From Dactylellina haptotyla (lineage: Eukaryota; Ascomycota; Orbiliomycetes; Orbiliales; Orbiliaceae): DNA of 64,000 nt. The DNA lies in assembly GCA_031310005.1 (NCBI GenBank), contig CM062383.1, forward strand, positions 3,286,001-3,350,000. The letters run 5' to 3'. Position numbers and translations under genes: made by a program. This document shows, in pieces, positions 1-12,636 of this stretch. How positions within the stretch are numbered: position 1 is the first letter of the stretch; the number at the start of each line of letters is the position of its first letter. The notes beneath the pieces are model-generated. The model made no database searches and was not told the DNA's origin. It was given only the letters and a program-made list of their open reading frames with translations.

Positions 1-1794
1 TCATTTTTTACCCGCTCTTATTTTACATGTCCTGTTCATGACGTCTTTTTTTCTTCAAATTTTCATGTCTATAGAGGTATTCTCAATGGAGGGTTAGAGG
101 ATTAGATGAGTAACGAACCCGATACTATCCGAGCATTAGGACCTGGTGTTCCAATCATGTTTCCTGTTATTTCTACCACTGCGCCTCTCATAGCTACCTT
201 CTGAAAGAATGGCACCAGTCCCTGCCCGCGGATAAGGAATCCCGCCACTTCTCCACGGATCGCGTGCCTCCTGGGCCAAACAGGTGCGAACAGATGTGCA
301 ACCGCCTCGGCGAATGCATTCGTCTGGCAGGATTTGCGTCAGTCTTATCAGCAAAGGAAACCCGATGCCTTTGCTGCAAAACGACTGGGAATATCTATAG
401 CCAACAGATTTTGCATGCAGCAGCGGAGTGCAGAAACCCATGTCGATATCGCCCTTCCCCGGACGTCTGCCCGAATCCCTGTTTCGGCATGCCTTTTTAG
501 AGCCCTTGTCCCCACGCACAAACAAGCTCCAATATTTCCAGCGGGAGGTGTCCAACCAAAAAACCGTCGGCTTTCCGTCGCATGCTAGCCAATGGTTTGG
601 GCACGTTAGAGGAGCCAATCACACCCGCAGTGCATTTGCCTCCAGGAAACACGCAAAGAATGACCACAACACCACGAACGGCGCATTCTCGAGATACCCA
701 TCCCAGAATGAGGACGCAATTGGGCGACCCGCCACCGCCGATGCGTATATCATCTGGCGAGGAGACACGTCCTGTCGTGCTTTGTAAACCTCTCGCTCTA
801 TTTTTTCTTCTTTTTCCTTAACCTAAACTTAGGTTTCCCACCCCCCTTCTCAGGTTTAGAGGCTGTTTAAGAATGGGCGACTGATTCCAGAGCTCTGCAT
901 GTTACGGCGTGATCACATTTCGACCACTAACTCATTAAGACCACTCCACATTAAAACCGTATCAGGTGGACCAGACAAAATAAGCCAAAGCTTCTAGCTA
1001 AGCTCTTCCGCTCCTGCACAGGGTCCATTTTGCATATTCCGGTGAGGGGAAGCGGACAAGATTCCAGGGGCTAGGCTTGACCTTATTTCCTCTTATTTCC
1101 TGACAGCTCTGCTTTAAAAAGAGGCGTTCCGTCGAGAGATGACATCGGCCAGTCCCCGCCAAAAAACAAAAGGTGTCGAAATAATTTTGTTTCGCCAAAC
1201 CCAAAGAGAGAAAAAAGTTTGAGTGTGCGAACTCCTCTTCGGAAATCCAGAGAAAACCTTCGGACGCTGGGGAAATCCCTATGCCAAATATAAATATAAA
1301 GTCACAGATCTAGAACCCTTTAAATATCGAGATCGCCCGGGACCCTGACTGTTCCAGACGTAATGACCATCCGGTTTTTCTGCATCGCGACCTCATTGGC
1401 TGCTCACCTTTAACCTCGACTAATACCCATTATTAATTAGCATCTCATCTCTACAGGCAAGAAAGCTAAAATTAATTTACACCGAAAAAAAAACAACCTA
1501 TTACCGACATATTCTACGTTATAGGAGCGTTCACATAGGCTTATTCTGGGGTGAAACCGACATTTCGACTGAATCCACAATACTCCGACGGAATCCCGCC
1601 AACTCGTCAATTCAACCCATTCTTGGCTTGGACCGCGTATTTCATAGGAAGGCGTTACCGTACCAAGTCAAAACTTAAAAATTCGATATCTCCCCAACTA
1701 AGGGTCGAGATCTCTGAGATCTAGTATCTCGATCTCTTTCACTCACAAATTTCAGAGGGCTTCCAGAGCTTTCTGAATTTTCCACATCACAGCC
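1..1794. other. Gene-free left flank / upstream region of the SPX-GDPD gene
   Basis: No convincing coding frame on either strand. The longest frame (136-618, minus) has low-complexity, Cys/Arg-rich content, no recognisable motif and no splice partner. Short pyrimidine-rich patches and TATA-like A/T runs around 1285-1330 and 1660-1740 fit a fungal promoter and 5' leader for the gene that starts at 1795. No tRNA or repeat was recognised. The left end may belong to a neighbour outside the window. Confidence 0.5.
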
Positions 1795-4700
1795 ATGAAA
1801 TTCGGCCAAAAGTACGCAGTGCAACCTTCCTACTTTCCCGCTTCCGCGAACTCAGCCCAACCCCCGCGCTAGCTGATGCCTGTGCAACTTCCACGGAACT
1901 TTAACAACCGGATCGTCGTGCTGACCTACTTTTCTATCAACAGTTTATATCGAAACGTCGTACCGGAATGGCAGGCGTCGTATATCGAGTACAAGGGCCT
2001 CAAGAAGCGGATAAAGAAGATTGTGCTGAGTACCCAAGATGAGACGGACCCGGATTTGGCTCGTACGTCAACTTTTCGATAGATGATCAATAGACTTTCG
2101 GACGATATATTCTAATTGGAGGATTTTCTAGCGTTTATATTCTCGCTGGATCGAGAGCTCGAGAAGGTCGACCAATTCTACAACAAGCGGCTGGCAGATT
2201 GCACAAGAAAGCTGAAGATCTTGGGCGAGCGGCATCGGGAGCAGTTCGAAAATGCCAACGATATACCGAGACACGAGTTGGAAGAGCACGCTGAGGTTCT
2301 GTTAGAGCTGAGAGGCCAACTGCGGAAAATTGCTTGGTTTGGAGGTATGTTACACATGCGCATTACTGGAGGTTATCTTGGTGTAGTTCTAACTGGTCTG
2401 GGTGATTCTAGACGTCAACCGACGTGGATTCGTCAAGATTCTCAAGAAGTAAGTTTCTGAGCTCAACTGGATGTATCGTACCCCAGCCTCCTAACACGCT
2501 TCGATAGACTGGACAAGAAATTGAACGTAAAGGTTCAGCAACGCTACTTGAATTCCAAGGTCCTAATAAAACCGTTCGCCGCCCCGAGCGAAGTTACAAC
2601 CGCGGAAAGGACAGTCAACGAATGGCTAGAGAAACTAGGCGGTGGCATCCAACTACACGGCAAGGAAGACAAAGAGAAAAATGATGGCGTTTCGTTTAGA
2701 AACTCGTCTGCTGGTGGTGTCAGCGGTCTCTCGCAGGAAGTCCTAGCAACATTCGACGCGTCGATCAAATCCGACAATAGCGAGAAACTCGAAAAGGCGC
2801 TGAAGGATATGCATCTCTTCAAGGACCAGTTTTCACAAAATCTCATTCTAAATCTTCTTCAACGAGCAGCATACGCTGAAGCGTTCAAGTGTATCGATTT
2901 GCTGCTAGCACAGGCCGATAGCTTGAAGGATACAGAGGATATCAATGAGAGAAACCTGCTCCATCGGATCGTTATCACAATGGGACGGAGCACTTCGACC
3001 AAGATGCGAAATAACCTTGCAAACTACTCTGAGCTCTCGGTCTCTTTTAGTCGAGGAGATGCCCAGAGAACATTGCTCGATAGCCCTGAAGAGCAGGACC
3101 AACTCCCAGGCAGTTTTGATGGCATCTACAAAGTGCTAAAGTACCTTCTGGAGAAGCTCCCTACCACCCTCCAAAATTCGCTGGCCGACAGAGACGCATA
3201 TGGTCGAATCCCACTTCATTACGCCGCAGAATACGGTATTGTCCAAGTGTGCCAGACGCTTACCGAATATATGCACAAATGGGGCCAGATTGATGGGAAA
3301 GCCGGCATTGACAGCTCCCCATGGTGGGACAACGAAGGACTTGCCCCTCTCCATCTCGCTGTCATCGGGCAGCACCCCAAAACTACCAAAGTCCTCCTCG
3401 ATGCAGAGAAATGGGAAGGCGATGTTCAGGAGATCGTTGAGACGAGAAAGAACATCTCCAAGTCTTCAGCAGTGCTCTGCTTAGCAACTAGGAATAATTC
3501 TCCTAAGCTTGTAGAGTTGCTGGTTAAGGCTGGTGTGGACGTTAACCATCCAGACGAAATCGGCGAATCAGCACTCTATATCGCAGCTAAACTCGGTCAT
3601 GTGGAATGCTCGAGGATCTTAATAACAGAGCCTGAAGCCCAGAAGGCAGATATTGAGTTCACTGAGCCAGCGTTCGGATGGACCCCTCTATTCGGTGCTG
3701 CCGTGCACGGTCACAAAGAAGTTGTAGCACTTCTTCTCGCAGCTGGTGCAGATTACGAACGTCTCGACTCGTCAGGATGGTCAGCCTCCGAACACGCTTC
3801 GCTCAGAGGTCACCTCGATATAATGAGAATGATTTTCGATCAAGCTCAGCCCTCTGATGCATCTGACGTGGCCTCGGACACTGCTAGTACGGTTCAACAG
3901 GCGGTTTCATCCTTATCCACCTCACCCTCAAGATCGTTAACAGAGGCTGGTTCTCCCCAGGAGAAAGGGAAATTCATTCACCCAAATAATAAGCCACTTA
4001 AGACCTTTGGGCATCGTTACATTAGAGATAAAACAATGCTGTTGGTCACACTTGGCTCGAAAGACATCAGAACACAGGTTGATCCTGTCAAGCTGGAGCA
4101 GATTCCTATCGCTCTAGCCCACGCTACCCAGTTAGACACGGCTCTGTCTCTGATCGTTTCTGCAAAGGGTGCAGAAGGAGAAGAAAACATCATCGATCTT
4201 CCTCTCCAAGACTCGATTCTTACAGAGCCCTTGGTGTTCGAGACATCAGATGTGAGTAAGGTCAAGTTAATATTCGACTTGGTCCCTACATACTCTGGCA
4301 GACATGACAAAGTTCTCGGCCGTGCCGTCGCAGTTCTTAACAGTCTGCGGCCCGAGAACGCGGGAGGCAAAGTGGTTCTTCAGGGCGGTCACACCCTACC
4401 TGTCTTGGAGGTTGGGACCCTCGAAGTTATTGGTTACGTTAACTTTGAGTTCTTGGTGATCACACCATTCAATCACCCGAATATGAGTGTCACGAGGGAT
4501 CACACATACTGGAAGACACTTACTGTCCCCGCAGTTATTGGACATCGTGGCTTGGGTAAAAATATCTCGGAGAGGAAGTCTCTACAGCTTGGAGAGAACA
4601 CCCTACAATCCTTCATCTCGGCTGCGAATTTGGGTGCCAAATATGTGGAATTTGATGTCCAATTGACGAAAGATCACGTTCCGGTTTTGTATCACGATTT

Positions 4701-5652
4701 CTTGGTTTCAGAGACGGGTATCGATGTTCCGGTTCACAGCTTGACGCTAGAGCAGTTCTTACATTTGAGCGAGCAGCAAGGCAACCAGTCCCGACCCGGA
4801 TCTCCTGCAGGCTCAGAGAAGAATGGCGACAAGACTCTAAACAGACGATTCCGATCGCTTTCCGTTGGATCTAGCAGCGACGATAGAACGGCGGACTTGT
4901 TAGAGAAAATGAAGTTCACCAAAGCCTTAAAGACAAAGGGATTCATTCCCAACAGCCGTGGCAGCCAGATCCAGGGACCATTCCAGACTCTTGAAGGAGT
5001 TTTCAGAAATCTGCCAAAGGACATCGGGTTTAATATCGAGTTGAAGTACCCAATGCTGGACGAAGCCGAGGCCGAGGATATGGATAACCTTGGTATCGAA
5101 CTGAACACATGGCTGGATAAGATTTTGAAGATTGTCTATGATCACGGGGATGGAAGAGACATCATATTCTCTTCGTTCCATCCCGATATCTGTTTGATGG
5201 TGACTTTCAAGCAGCCATCTATTCCCGTGTTGTTCCTCACTGAAGGTGGTACAGCATTCATGAGCGATATCAGAGCGAGTTCGTTGAAGGAAGCGATTAA
5301 ATTTGCCAGTCAGTGGAATTTGATCGGTATTGTATCGGCTGCGGAGCCCTTGGTGAAGTGTCCAAGGTTGATTAAAGTTGTAAAGGAAACTGGATTGGTC
5401 TGTGTTACCTACGGAACACTCAACAACGATCCAGAGAACGTTAAGGTAAGCGATAGCCTTCTCGAAAGGATTACGTGTGCAACCCGGATGCTAACATTTG
5501 TCGGCATACAGATTCAAGCCAGTCAGGGCATAGATGCGGTTATCGTGGATAATGTTTTAGCGATTAGAAAAGGATTAACGGCTTATAATGGAGTACAGGA
5601 CAGTGCGGCAAAGGACGGCGTTAAGGATGTGATTATTGAGGTTAAGGCATAG
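1795..5652 (+). CDS. nuc-2: NUC-2/PHO81-type SPX-ankyrin-GDPD protein (phosphate signalling)
   Basis: Spliced model: 1795-1811, 1944-2062, 2132-2344, 2412-2448, 2508-5445, 5512-5652; all phases agree and give 1154 residues. The first exon encodes only MKFGQ plus two bases; joining it to exon 2 gives MKFGQNLYRNVVPEW, the classic SPX start. The SPX domain (about residues 1-170) ends with a Lys-rich KILKKLDKK patch of the kind that binds inositol polyphosphates. Ankyrin repeats follow (about 350-580), then a glycerophosphodiester phosphodiesterase domain with HRG (about residue 808), ENT, EFD (about 843), a following HD and an IELK motif, so the catalytic set looks complete. By family knowledge it is either the CDK inhibitor of the phosphate (PHO/NUC) pathway or the related Gde1 glycerophosphocholine phosphodiesterase; sequence alone does not decide. 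The last intron is 66 nt and in frame. Confidence 0.93.
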
Positions 5653-5741
5653 ATTGGCTCTCAGGAACTTGAGGTTTGTCAGCATAAAGACAGCGTATAA
5701 GTCCAGTGCATCAGGCATTTAACATGTTGGGAGGTTTCATC

Positions 5742-5766
5742 TTTTTTTTTTTTTTTTTTTTTTTTT
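5742..5766 (+). repeat. Poly-T tract (25 nt)
   Basis: Uninterrupted run of 25 T about 90 bases downstream of the NUC-2-type stop codon. It probably lies in or just past the 3' UTR. It could also be the tail of an antisense retroposed sequence, but no element body is visible next to it. Confidence 0.8.
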
Positions 5767-7006
5767 AATTTTGGGATTTAGTGTACCAAAAAGTTCAACA
5801 CTTTACTAAGTCAATAATATACGAACCGAGGAATCGTAATTGATATAATGTCATTATAATGCGTGTATTTTGTATTATGAATGCATTAATGAGGCAAATG
5901 GGATTCGAATAGCGAGATCATAGTTCTAATTTTCTACATCTTCAAGTTCTTGTTCTCGTGGTTTTGCACCGAAGTGGTTTTGGATCAATAGGAACGACCG
6001 GGGAAATGTTCCTGAATTACTGATCCATCTGATCAGATAACGGCATGAAATTATCCCATATGTGCATGGACGGGATTTCATAATCAACACCGATGAATCG
6101 GTACAGCCGCTTAACGTTACTGACCCGCTTCTGTAAGCACAGTGCATAGGGCCGTGAGAGGACCCGTTCGAACGTTTCGAATTTTTGGGATGAAAATACT
6201 GGGTGGAAATAGTCGCTATAAGTCCCCTTCTCCGAGGAACCACTTTGTGCGTCCCCCAGGATACCACTTCCCAAAGAGGCCTAAGTCGGAGCCCCCTTCG
6301 TTTTCCCACAAAAGGGAAAATCGCGGCCAGCGGGGAATGTGGACCGATCTGTGCCCAACGGCGCGCTGCTATTGGCTGATCGGTGCTTAGAAAGGCCGAT
6401 GTATTGATTCTTGGCAATTTCAAGCTTTCGATTTTGCAGAGGCCGACCGCCGATAGCAATCGCGACCCAGACCTTCTGCCCGTATGCCTGCTGACCTCAC
6501 CGTGAAGGGGGATTTTGCACGATTTCCGCACTCGTACGAAAGATTCATGCTATTGGGTTCCCCTAAGGCCTTCCCAGCCATGTAGGATTTCGTAATCTCG
6601 CCAGATTTTGGCTCGTGGTCTGGAATCGTACTTAATCTCGCCAGGTTCACCTTCTGCCCGTGGTCTAATTCCCTCGTGCCTTATCACGGTATTAACTATC
6701 CACAGGTCGGCAGCGATAAACGTTGATGATAAACGAGCACGCAGCCGCACACGTCTACACATTTGCGCGACAACGAAGTATTTTTAACGACCACCACATT
6801 AACATTAACATTAACAAAAACAATATACCAGCTCAAAAGCATCGTTCTCCTACACGCTATTTAGAGTAGGATTGCAGGATCAAGAGTACCCAATTCGATC
6901 TTCCAACACACCTGGAGCCGTTCGTTTGGATCCCTGAACTTATCACGACAGAACCCATTCTGTGCAACCCAACCACGACGCTGGGACATAGCCAAACACT
7001 CACACG
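5767..7006. other. Intergenic region, promoter of the DUF3112 gene
   Basis: No confident gene. A CCAAT-type box in minus orientation (ATTGGCT near 6370) sits in a GC-richer block at 6200-6400. Two imperfect repeat units lie at about 6588-6625 and 6632-6672, sharing TAATCTCGCCAG and CGTGGTCT. Near the DUF3112 start there is a short ATTAAC tandem (about 6796-6818). A minus frame at 6017-6274 reads rather like a protein C-terminus but has no ATG start; it is treated in the findings. Confidence 0.4.
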
Positions 7007-8012
7007 ATGCCATTCCTCTCCCCTTACGCCTTAATAGGCGGCATACCCGCCAAAATTCCAGACTTCCCGGCCTCCCTGGTCCTGGCGATATGCTTCTTCG
7101 CAATTGCCGTAACAAACATCATAATTTTTAAGGGCAATATGGGGAAGGGCCACAAATTCAAGTTGTCGATTTTCATGATCGGTTTCAGCATGTCCCGTGT
7201 CATGACGTTGGTTCTAAGATGCGCATGGTCGTTCCATCCAGACGACACTGATCTGGCGATTGCCAACCAGGTTTTCAACGCTGCAGGCGTAGTTGCGCTA
7301 TACATCCTCAACTTGATATTTTGCGAGCGATTGTTCAGAGCCAGGCATCCGTCCGTCGAACACGGCCCACGGAGCAAAGTTTTCTACGGGATATTCGCCG
7401 CCATTTTCACTCTGATCGGGTGCACCTTCATTATGGTCATCACACCGACTATTTGGGGATTCTTCACCAAGAATCCGAGCCTCCAGGCGAAGTTTGGTAC
7501 CATTCGAAAAGTCGGCAGTACCATATTGGCGTTTATTGCATTCATGCCGTTCATCATCGTCCCTATCACATTGTTTACCCCCCACAGCGGCGTGAAGACT
7601 TCTTTGGGATTGGACAGGCGCGCGAAAGGAGGATTCTGGCTCAAGGGATTGATCATTCTCGTTGGAGCTTTCTTCTTAGGTGAGTTTGAAAGCCACTGCA
7701 TTTATTTGAAATAAATCATATAGGAGAGGCAGATTTACTAATATATATTCTGCAATAGCATTCGGAGCTGGCTTCCGTGCCGGAGTAGTGTTCAGCCCGC
7801 CACGTCCAAGGAACAATCCAGCGTGGTACCACTCGCGCGCGGCATACTACGTCACTTACTTTGTCTTTGAGTACATTGTCATGCTATGGTTCACCATCAT
7901 GCGAGTCGACGAACGCTTCTCGGTTTACGACAAGCCGGAGAGACTGGAGACTCTGAGAAGCAAGGGCTCGAATGGGTCCGGGGAACTCGACAAGAATAAC
8001 GAAAGCGCGTAG
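7007..8012 (+). CDS. Seven-TM fungal membrane protein, DUF3112 family
   Basis: Exons 7007-7679 and 7759-8012, joined in phase ([11 protein letters not shown]), giving 308 residues. The intron has a GTGAGT donor and a TGCAATAG acceptor. I count seven hydrophobic helices at roughly 24-43, 50-72, 85-105, 124-145, 170-190, 212-235 and 255-274. Features I associate with DUF3112 are the GHKF loop after TM1, a [12 protein letters not shown] segment before TM7 and an MRVDERF motif after it. The C-terminus is short, polar and cytosolic in type. Function is unknown for the family; plasma-membrane or endomembrane location is inference. The start is the only ATG compatible with the N-terminal PYALIGGIP motif. 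Confidence 0.85.
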
Positions 8013-8376
8013 AATTCTTATTTGTGAGCTACAAATTTGAAAGAGAAGTTGGGGTTTAGACATCGATTGTACGATTCGTCTTTTTGGCTGTACGATTCGT
8101 TATTGCGTTCCATTATTCTCGTTCTTTGCTAAGGTCTTGCTTATTAGCGTTCTTTCAGAGTTAAATGATAGACGGTATCACGTATAGGGTTTAATATTCT
8201 TGTTTTAATAATTTATATTGCGGTGGCGGTTTGCCTAAGGAGCTGGATTGAGTGTATATAGGTCATGTACCATAGTTTTAAACTACTCCCCATATACCCA
8301 AACATACTTTTATAATTCAACAAGCTGTTTGATATTAATTAAAAGATATATATAGATACTTAAAAAAGTACCTCAA

Positions 8377-8697
8377 CTACAAGTAGTACAATTTGAACAC
8401 ATCTTCAGCAATGCTGCCAAAAACATGATCCCGCTTACCAGGAACAAAGACTCTTTGCTTGTCATCGACATGGGCTGATAATGTCATGTCGTTTCCAGAA
8501 ACCTGTCAAATTCCAATATCAAACGCCTCCCAAAATCCTGGATTGATCAACATCCCATCAATATCCTTGCCAAATGGCTCGTATTGGAAGCCGCAGAAGG
8601 GAAATACTATCTTTAATGTGTGTGATTCTAAGTTTGGGCCGCTTATTTCGATCGATACGGCGGGTGGCAAAAGTGGCCTGTCATTACGTCGTAACAC
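8377..8697 (-). pseudogene. Broken gene remnant, unknown family
   Basis: A single minus-strand frame of 107 codons looks protein-coding (segments such as EISGPNLESH, DGMLINPGFWEAFD, MTLSAHVDDKQRVFVPGKR, DVFKLYYL) and ends in TAG at 8377-8379. It is interrupted by one TGA at 8506-8508. The frame has no ATG at its upstream end and is closed by a stop just upstream, so at best this is the 3' part of a gene. I found no donor in phase that would remove the TGA as an intron. The residues suggest a beta-rich domain but I do not recognise the family. Low-copy degeneration of a host gene is the simplest reading. Confidence 0.4.
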
Positions 8698-11600
8698 AGG
8701 TCACATCCACCTCCTCAAGGAAGGTATCAGACTACCTTATGAATAATAGCTCTTATTCATTTCGACTTCTATCAATTAGACACGATATAAAAAGGAAAAC
8801 CAAGAAGAAATGTTTCAATATCGAGTTTCGGTTACTTCATCGCTAACTCCCGTCTTTTGGAACTTAACATGCGACATGCAGTTGATAGTGGCACGATGCT
8901 ACTGCATGGGTTATATGCTTCACATGCACCTAAACCCGCCGATCCAACCTACCTTATAGCAGTTCCATGCGCATGCGGCTATATTGTAAGGCCTTCATGA
9001 TCTCAGTTTTAGGTGGGAATCTAGATGAGCGGTGGCCTGAACACCCTCGCATCCCGATGAATCCCTATTGCAAGAATCGGAGAGGGCCGTCATGATCGGT
9101 GAGGACCTGACACAGTACAAAAGCGACTTTAGATGTTGTATCCGAGCACCTCATCAGAGATGATTGGAGAAGAAGGCGTTGGATATGACATCGGGATGAT
9201 TAAGTGATGGGCTTGATGGCTTGAGACCTGCCTGATGGGATGAAATTCTTGATCAACTAAAGTGCGGCATCGAGGATCGGGGTGAAGGAAAAGCACCAGC
9301 TGATATATTGGGCTCACACCCTCAACATTAAAGAAAAGAAAAATAATAGTTTTTTTTCACACCCAACCAAACAGCATGGTTGTGTCATAATGCGGCAGTA
9401 ACGCCCAACTTACCTCTTGCCCATCGCTAAAACGCGCAGTTGTGACGACAGGAGCCCGCGTTTTGCTGTGATATATTTTTTGCGAGATGGGTTGTTGGGG
9501 TATGACGGCATAAATCACCAGGGTTCCTTGTGAAGCCTCCATTTTCGAGGAAAACGCAATAGCGACTTGATGTCAACCGGACCGCAAAGCCTGTAGATCT
9601 TTCGTATGATTCCGAAGTTGGGCCCGCGAGGGTGAAACCAGTAATCGGAATCATCCTGCAGCAAAACAAGATCGACGGGGTAAAAGTCGTGGTGTTCTTT
9701 TTTCGTTTCGCATGCGGACTGATAATAACGAGGGGCGAGGAGGACCCTTCATGAATTCACCGCACCGAGGAGATAGCCAGCCAATGGATTTCCCTGTCTG
9801 TTCGTAGGAAAGGAGTTATGTCGTAACGAATTGTCAAAAACAGGCCGTACTGGCAATTCTGGCAATTCTGGCAAATCGCATACTGATTTCGTGAAATTTA
9901 GCATATTGCCATTTCACATTAATATGTTGCAAATATGCATATGTGCCCATCTCCGCTGTTCTCGTTGCCATCCAAGTTTTTTTTGGCCCATTGGCTTGCA
10001 TTCGATCATGGGATCAGGTGGCGAGAGAACCGCAACCACGAACCCATTTTAGCACGCCGCTCTCCAGGGTCTTGCTTGTATGATACCGATACCGATAAGC
10101 TAAGTGGTTGGCCTTTTCTGGGGAAAGCGAAAGGTTAAGCGCTAGGGCCAGGCGATCTTATTTCGTTGTTTTTGCCTTGAATAAAATGGTGGTGCCCGCA
10201 GATCTTAGGCTGGGTTTGATGTCAACTAAGGCGAATCGAAGTTTAGACTGCAGCGCCGTGAGAGGTTGGTTAAGAATAACCTCAATACCTTTGAAGGGCT
10301 CACACAAAACTCACCGAGGAGCGCGGACCTAGCTCAGTGGCAAATGCATCCTAATTCTTCTGCGAAATAAGGGTCCAAAGTACAAGTACCAAAGGAACAT
10401 TGGTAGTTGCCGTGCTCAAGCCTTTCGAATCCAACACAGACGGCTCTTAGACTTGTCGTCAGAGCTGAACCTCATTCACAACAAACACATCAATTGGGCA
10501 GGTGCCCGCCGCTATTCGGATGTCCGGGTTTATTGATAAAGAATTCCCCTTCGGCTCCTGATAAGATCTGTTCTGCCTGGGGTGAAAAGAGGACAGTTCA
10601 TTCTGCCTTGACTGAAAGACATCATGGATCAAGGGGTCAGGATCTCATCGGAATGTCATTACTGTCAATAGGGAAAGACACTTTAGGCTTGTCCTTGGGT
10701 CCATGTCATGTTAGTTGGGTTCATGCAATGTAAGAAAACAGTGGATGAGGAATTGCGGGTTGTAACGCTCATGCAGAGGGATGTTATCCAACTTCCTGGA
10801 ATGTTGTGTACCCGAAATCCAAGGAAGAGACGCAAAGAGAGGGCCTTGTCCCGCGTTCACAGCCCCCTTTCTAGGCCCGCTAGGGTCTTTGTCACATTAG
10901 TTGGAAGATCGCGGAATAACTCGATCTCAATAATCAATCTATCGCTGGTGGGACTGGGGACGGCATGTGGATTTGTGATAGATTTTCTGCTGGGACAAGG
11001 GCACCTTTGCCAGACAAACATCAGTATCACCATATTATCTGACCAACAGAGTCAACAATAGCGCCAAGGTTGCGTAATCAGCTCACACTAAATCACCAAA
11101 CTACGAACATTATTCGGCTCAGAGGCTTTTTAGCAGCTGTTGAAGATTCGTCGACAGAGACAAGGTCGATTGTTCAGGTTCTCGTTCAGAGTTCAAGGGG
11201 CAAGGTCAAGGGTAGTGGCATTCCCCGTCGAACCAGCATCCGTAGCGAAGCAAAAGGCACGAAAGAGCTGCAGCAGATCAGAAGCGAGCGAAGTTGCCGA
11301 AGTGCCAATGGTGTGACGAAAGCGGAAGGGAGCAGCCCACCATCAGGAACCTTTCGCTCTTCCACTATCATTGTCAGGGAAGGGTTCGGATTCGATGCCG
11401 CGAAAGAGCTAAGTGAATCGTGTATAGTTATCTCGATAGGGGCTCTCATAGATTCGGAGTGCCTGAATTATTTGCGATAGTAAATGTTTGTTGGCGATCC
11501 CTTCCCTAATTCTGAGGAATGGTGGGATAAGTTCATGTTTGTTTGCGGAAGATAACAGGCCCGTTCTCTTCAATGAAGCACAATCTCCAAGGCCTTCTGG

Positions 11601-12636
11601 CTTAGAGACGAGTTTAGTTAGAGTTCTAGGTGGGTAGATCATCAAGGTCTAGAAATAGCCTGGGCGGTATCTATTATCTGGAGTCGAAAGGCAGGAAAAG
11701 GAAGGTCTACGCTGTTAGTGAGACAGACGGCTGCCCGTATTTTGCTGTGTAGCCGTTGCCATGTTTCCGCCATTACACAATATTTTAGAGCTTCCGCCGC
11801 ATCGTTGTCTGCAGCGGACCCTCCAGCTTTCTGGCGGAGACACTGCTGGGGAACGCCATGCGATCACAAACATCATCAGGCTCTTGGCTTGTCTACATGG
11901 GGACCCGGTACGTACGTTGATAGGTGTGGGGTCGGGACTACGGACATCCTTGAAGCTTGCAGCGAATGATAGAAGGGTACATTTTGCGTCAATTGACTTT
12001 GGTACCGAGCGAAGTGTATTTGTAGATGCTCAACAGGTACCGACGCAGAGAGGTGCTCCACACCCACTATGTTATGCTCCCTTTCCCTTTCTATTTTGCG
12101 CTCATTTCGTCTACTCGACATTCTGGTGGGTGAGCTTGAAAGCCGGGCAGCTTTGGAGCATTTTTCGCTGTAGATGTTCGAAAGAAGGACGCCCAACGGC
12201 TCGGAATTCTGAAAGCAGCCGAGAAGCTTCGAAGGAAGTTAGGCATCGAATGAAGTGGTATGAAGAAAAGGTCACACTACCTCCCACCGAAACCTCAAAG
12301 TAGTAGATAAACGGGGACTTTGAAGAAAATATGTAGACGATCCCGAAGAGACACCGCAAGCAATGGGACCCTCATTCCTCATCTTTTGCGAGGTGCTCGT
12401 ACGTTGCGGGTGCCGCAATAAGCTCTGATGAAAGTGAACCCGAAGCTTTAAAAGCGTCCAGACCCAAAATAGGCCATGCAATGTTTGCTTAATTGCTTTT
12501 CTGGCTCTGCCCTACACATCAGACTAGTTTCATTCGGACCACCACTTCCACACCATACTGGCCGTCTCCCCAAGCTATTCTATTTCCCGCAACCTTCGCT
12601 GATTCTGAAGGCTTGTAGTTACGGACACTAGAAATC
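8698..12636. other. Gene-poor stretch
   Basis: About 3.9 kb without a gene I can support. Several frames of 60-180 codons occur on both strands (for example 11070-11480 and 11761-12303, plus), but they lack recognisable motifs, overlap open frames on the other strand and show no matching splice signals. A small direct repeat (TGGCAATTC, near 9848-9870) and a GAGGTT/AACCTC hairpin near 10261 are the only local structures seen. A long noncoding RNA cannot be excluded. Confidence 0.4.

Noticed and set aside
264-500. Cys-rich 78-codon plus frame resembling a small secreted protein
   Set aside because: No signal peptide, irregular Cys spacing and overlap with other open frames; probably chance.
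136-618. 160-codon minus frame
   Set aside because: No motif, no homology-like segments, overlapped by open frames on the plus strand; composition fits promoter DNA.
10322-10400. tRNA-like A box (TAGCTCAGTGG)
   Set aside because: No B box at the right distance and no cloverleaf pairing.
11761-12303. 180-codon plus frame
   Set aside because: Only its last 30 codons look coding; no domain, no supporting splice sites.
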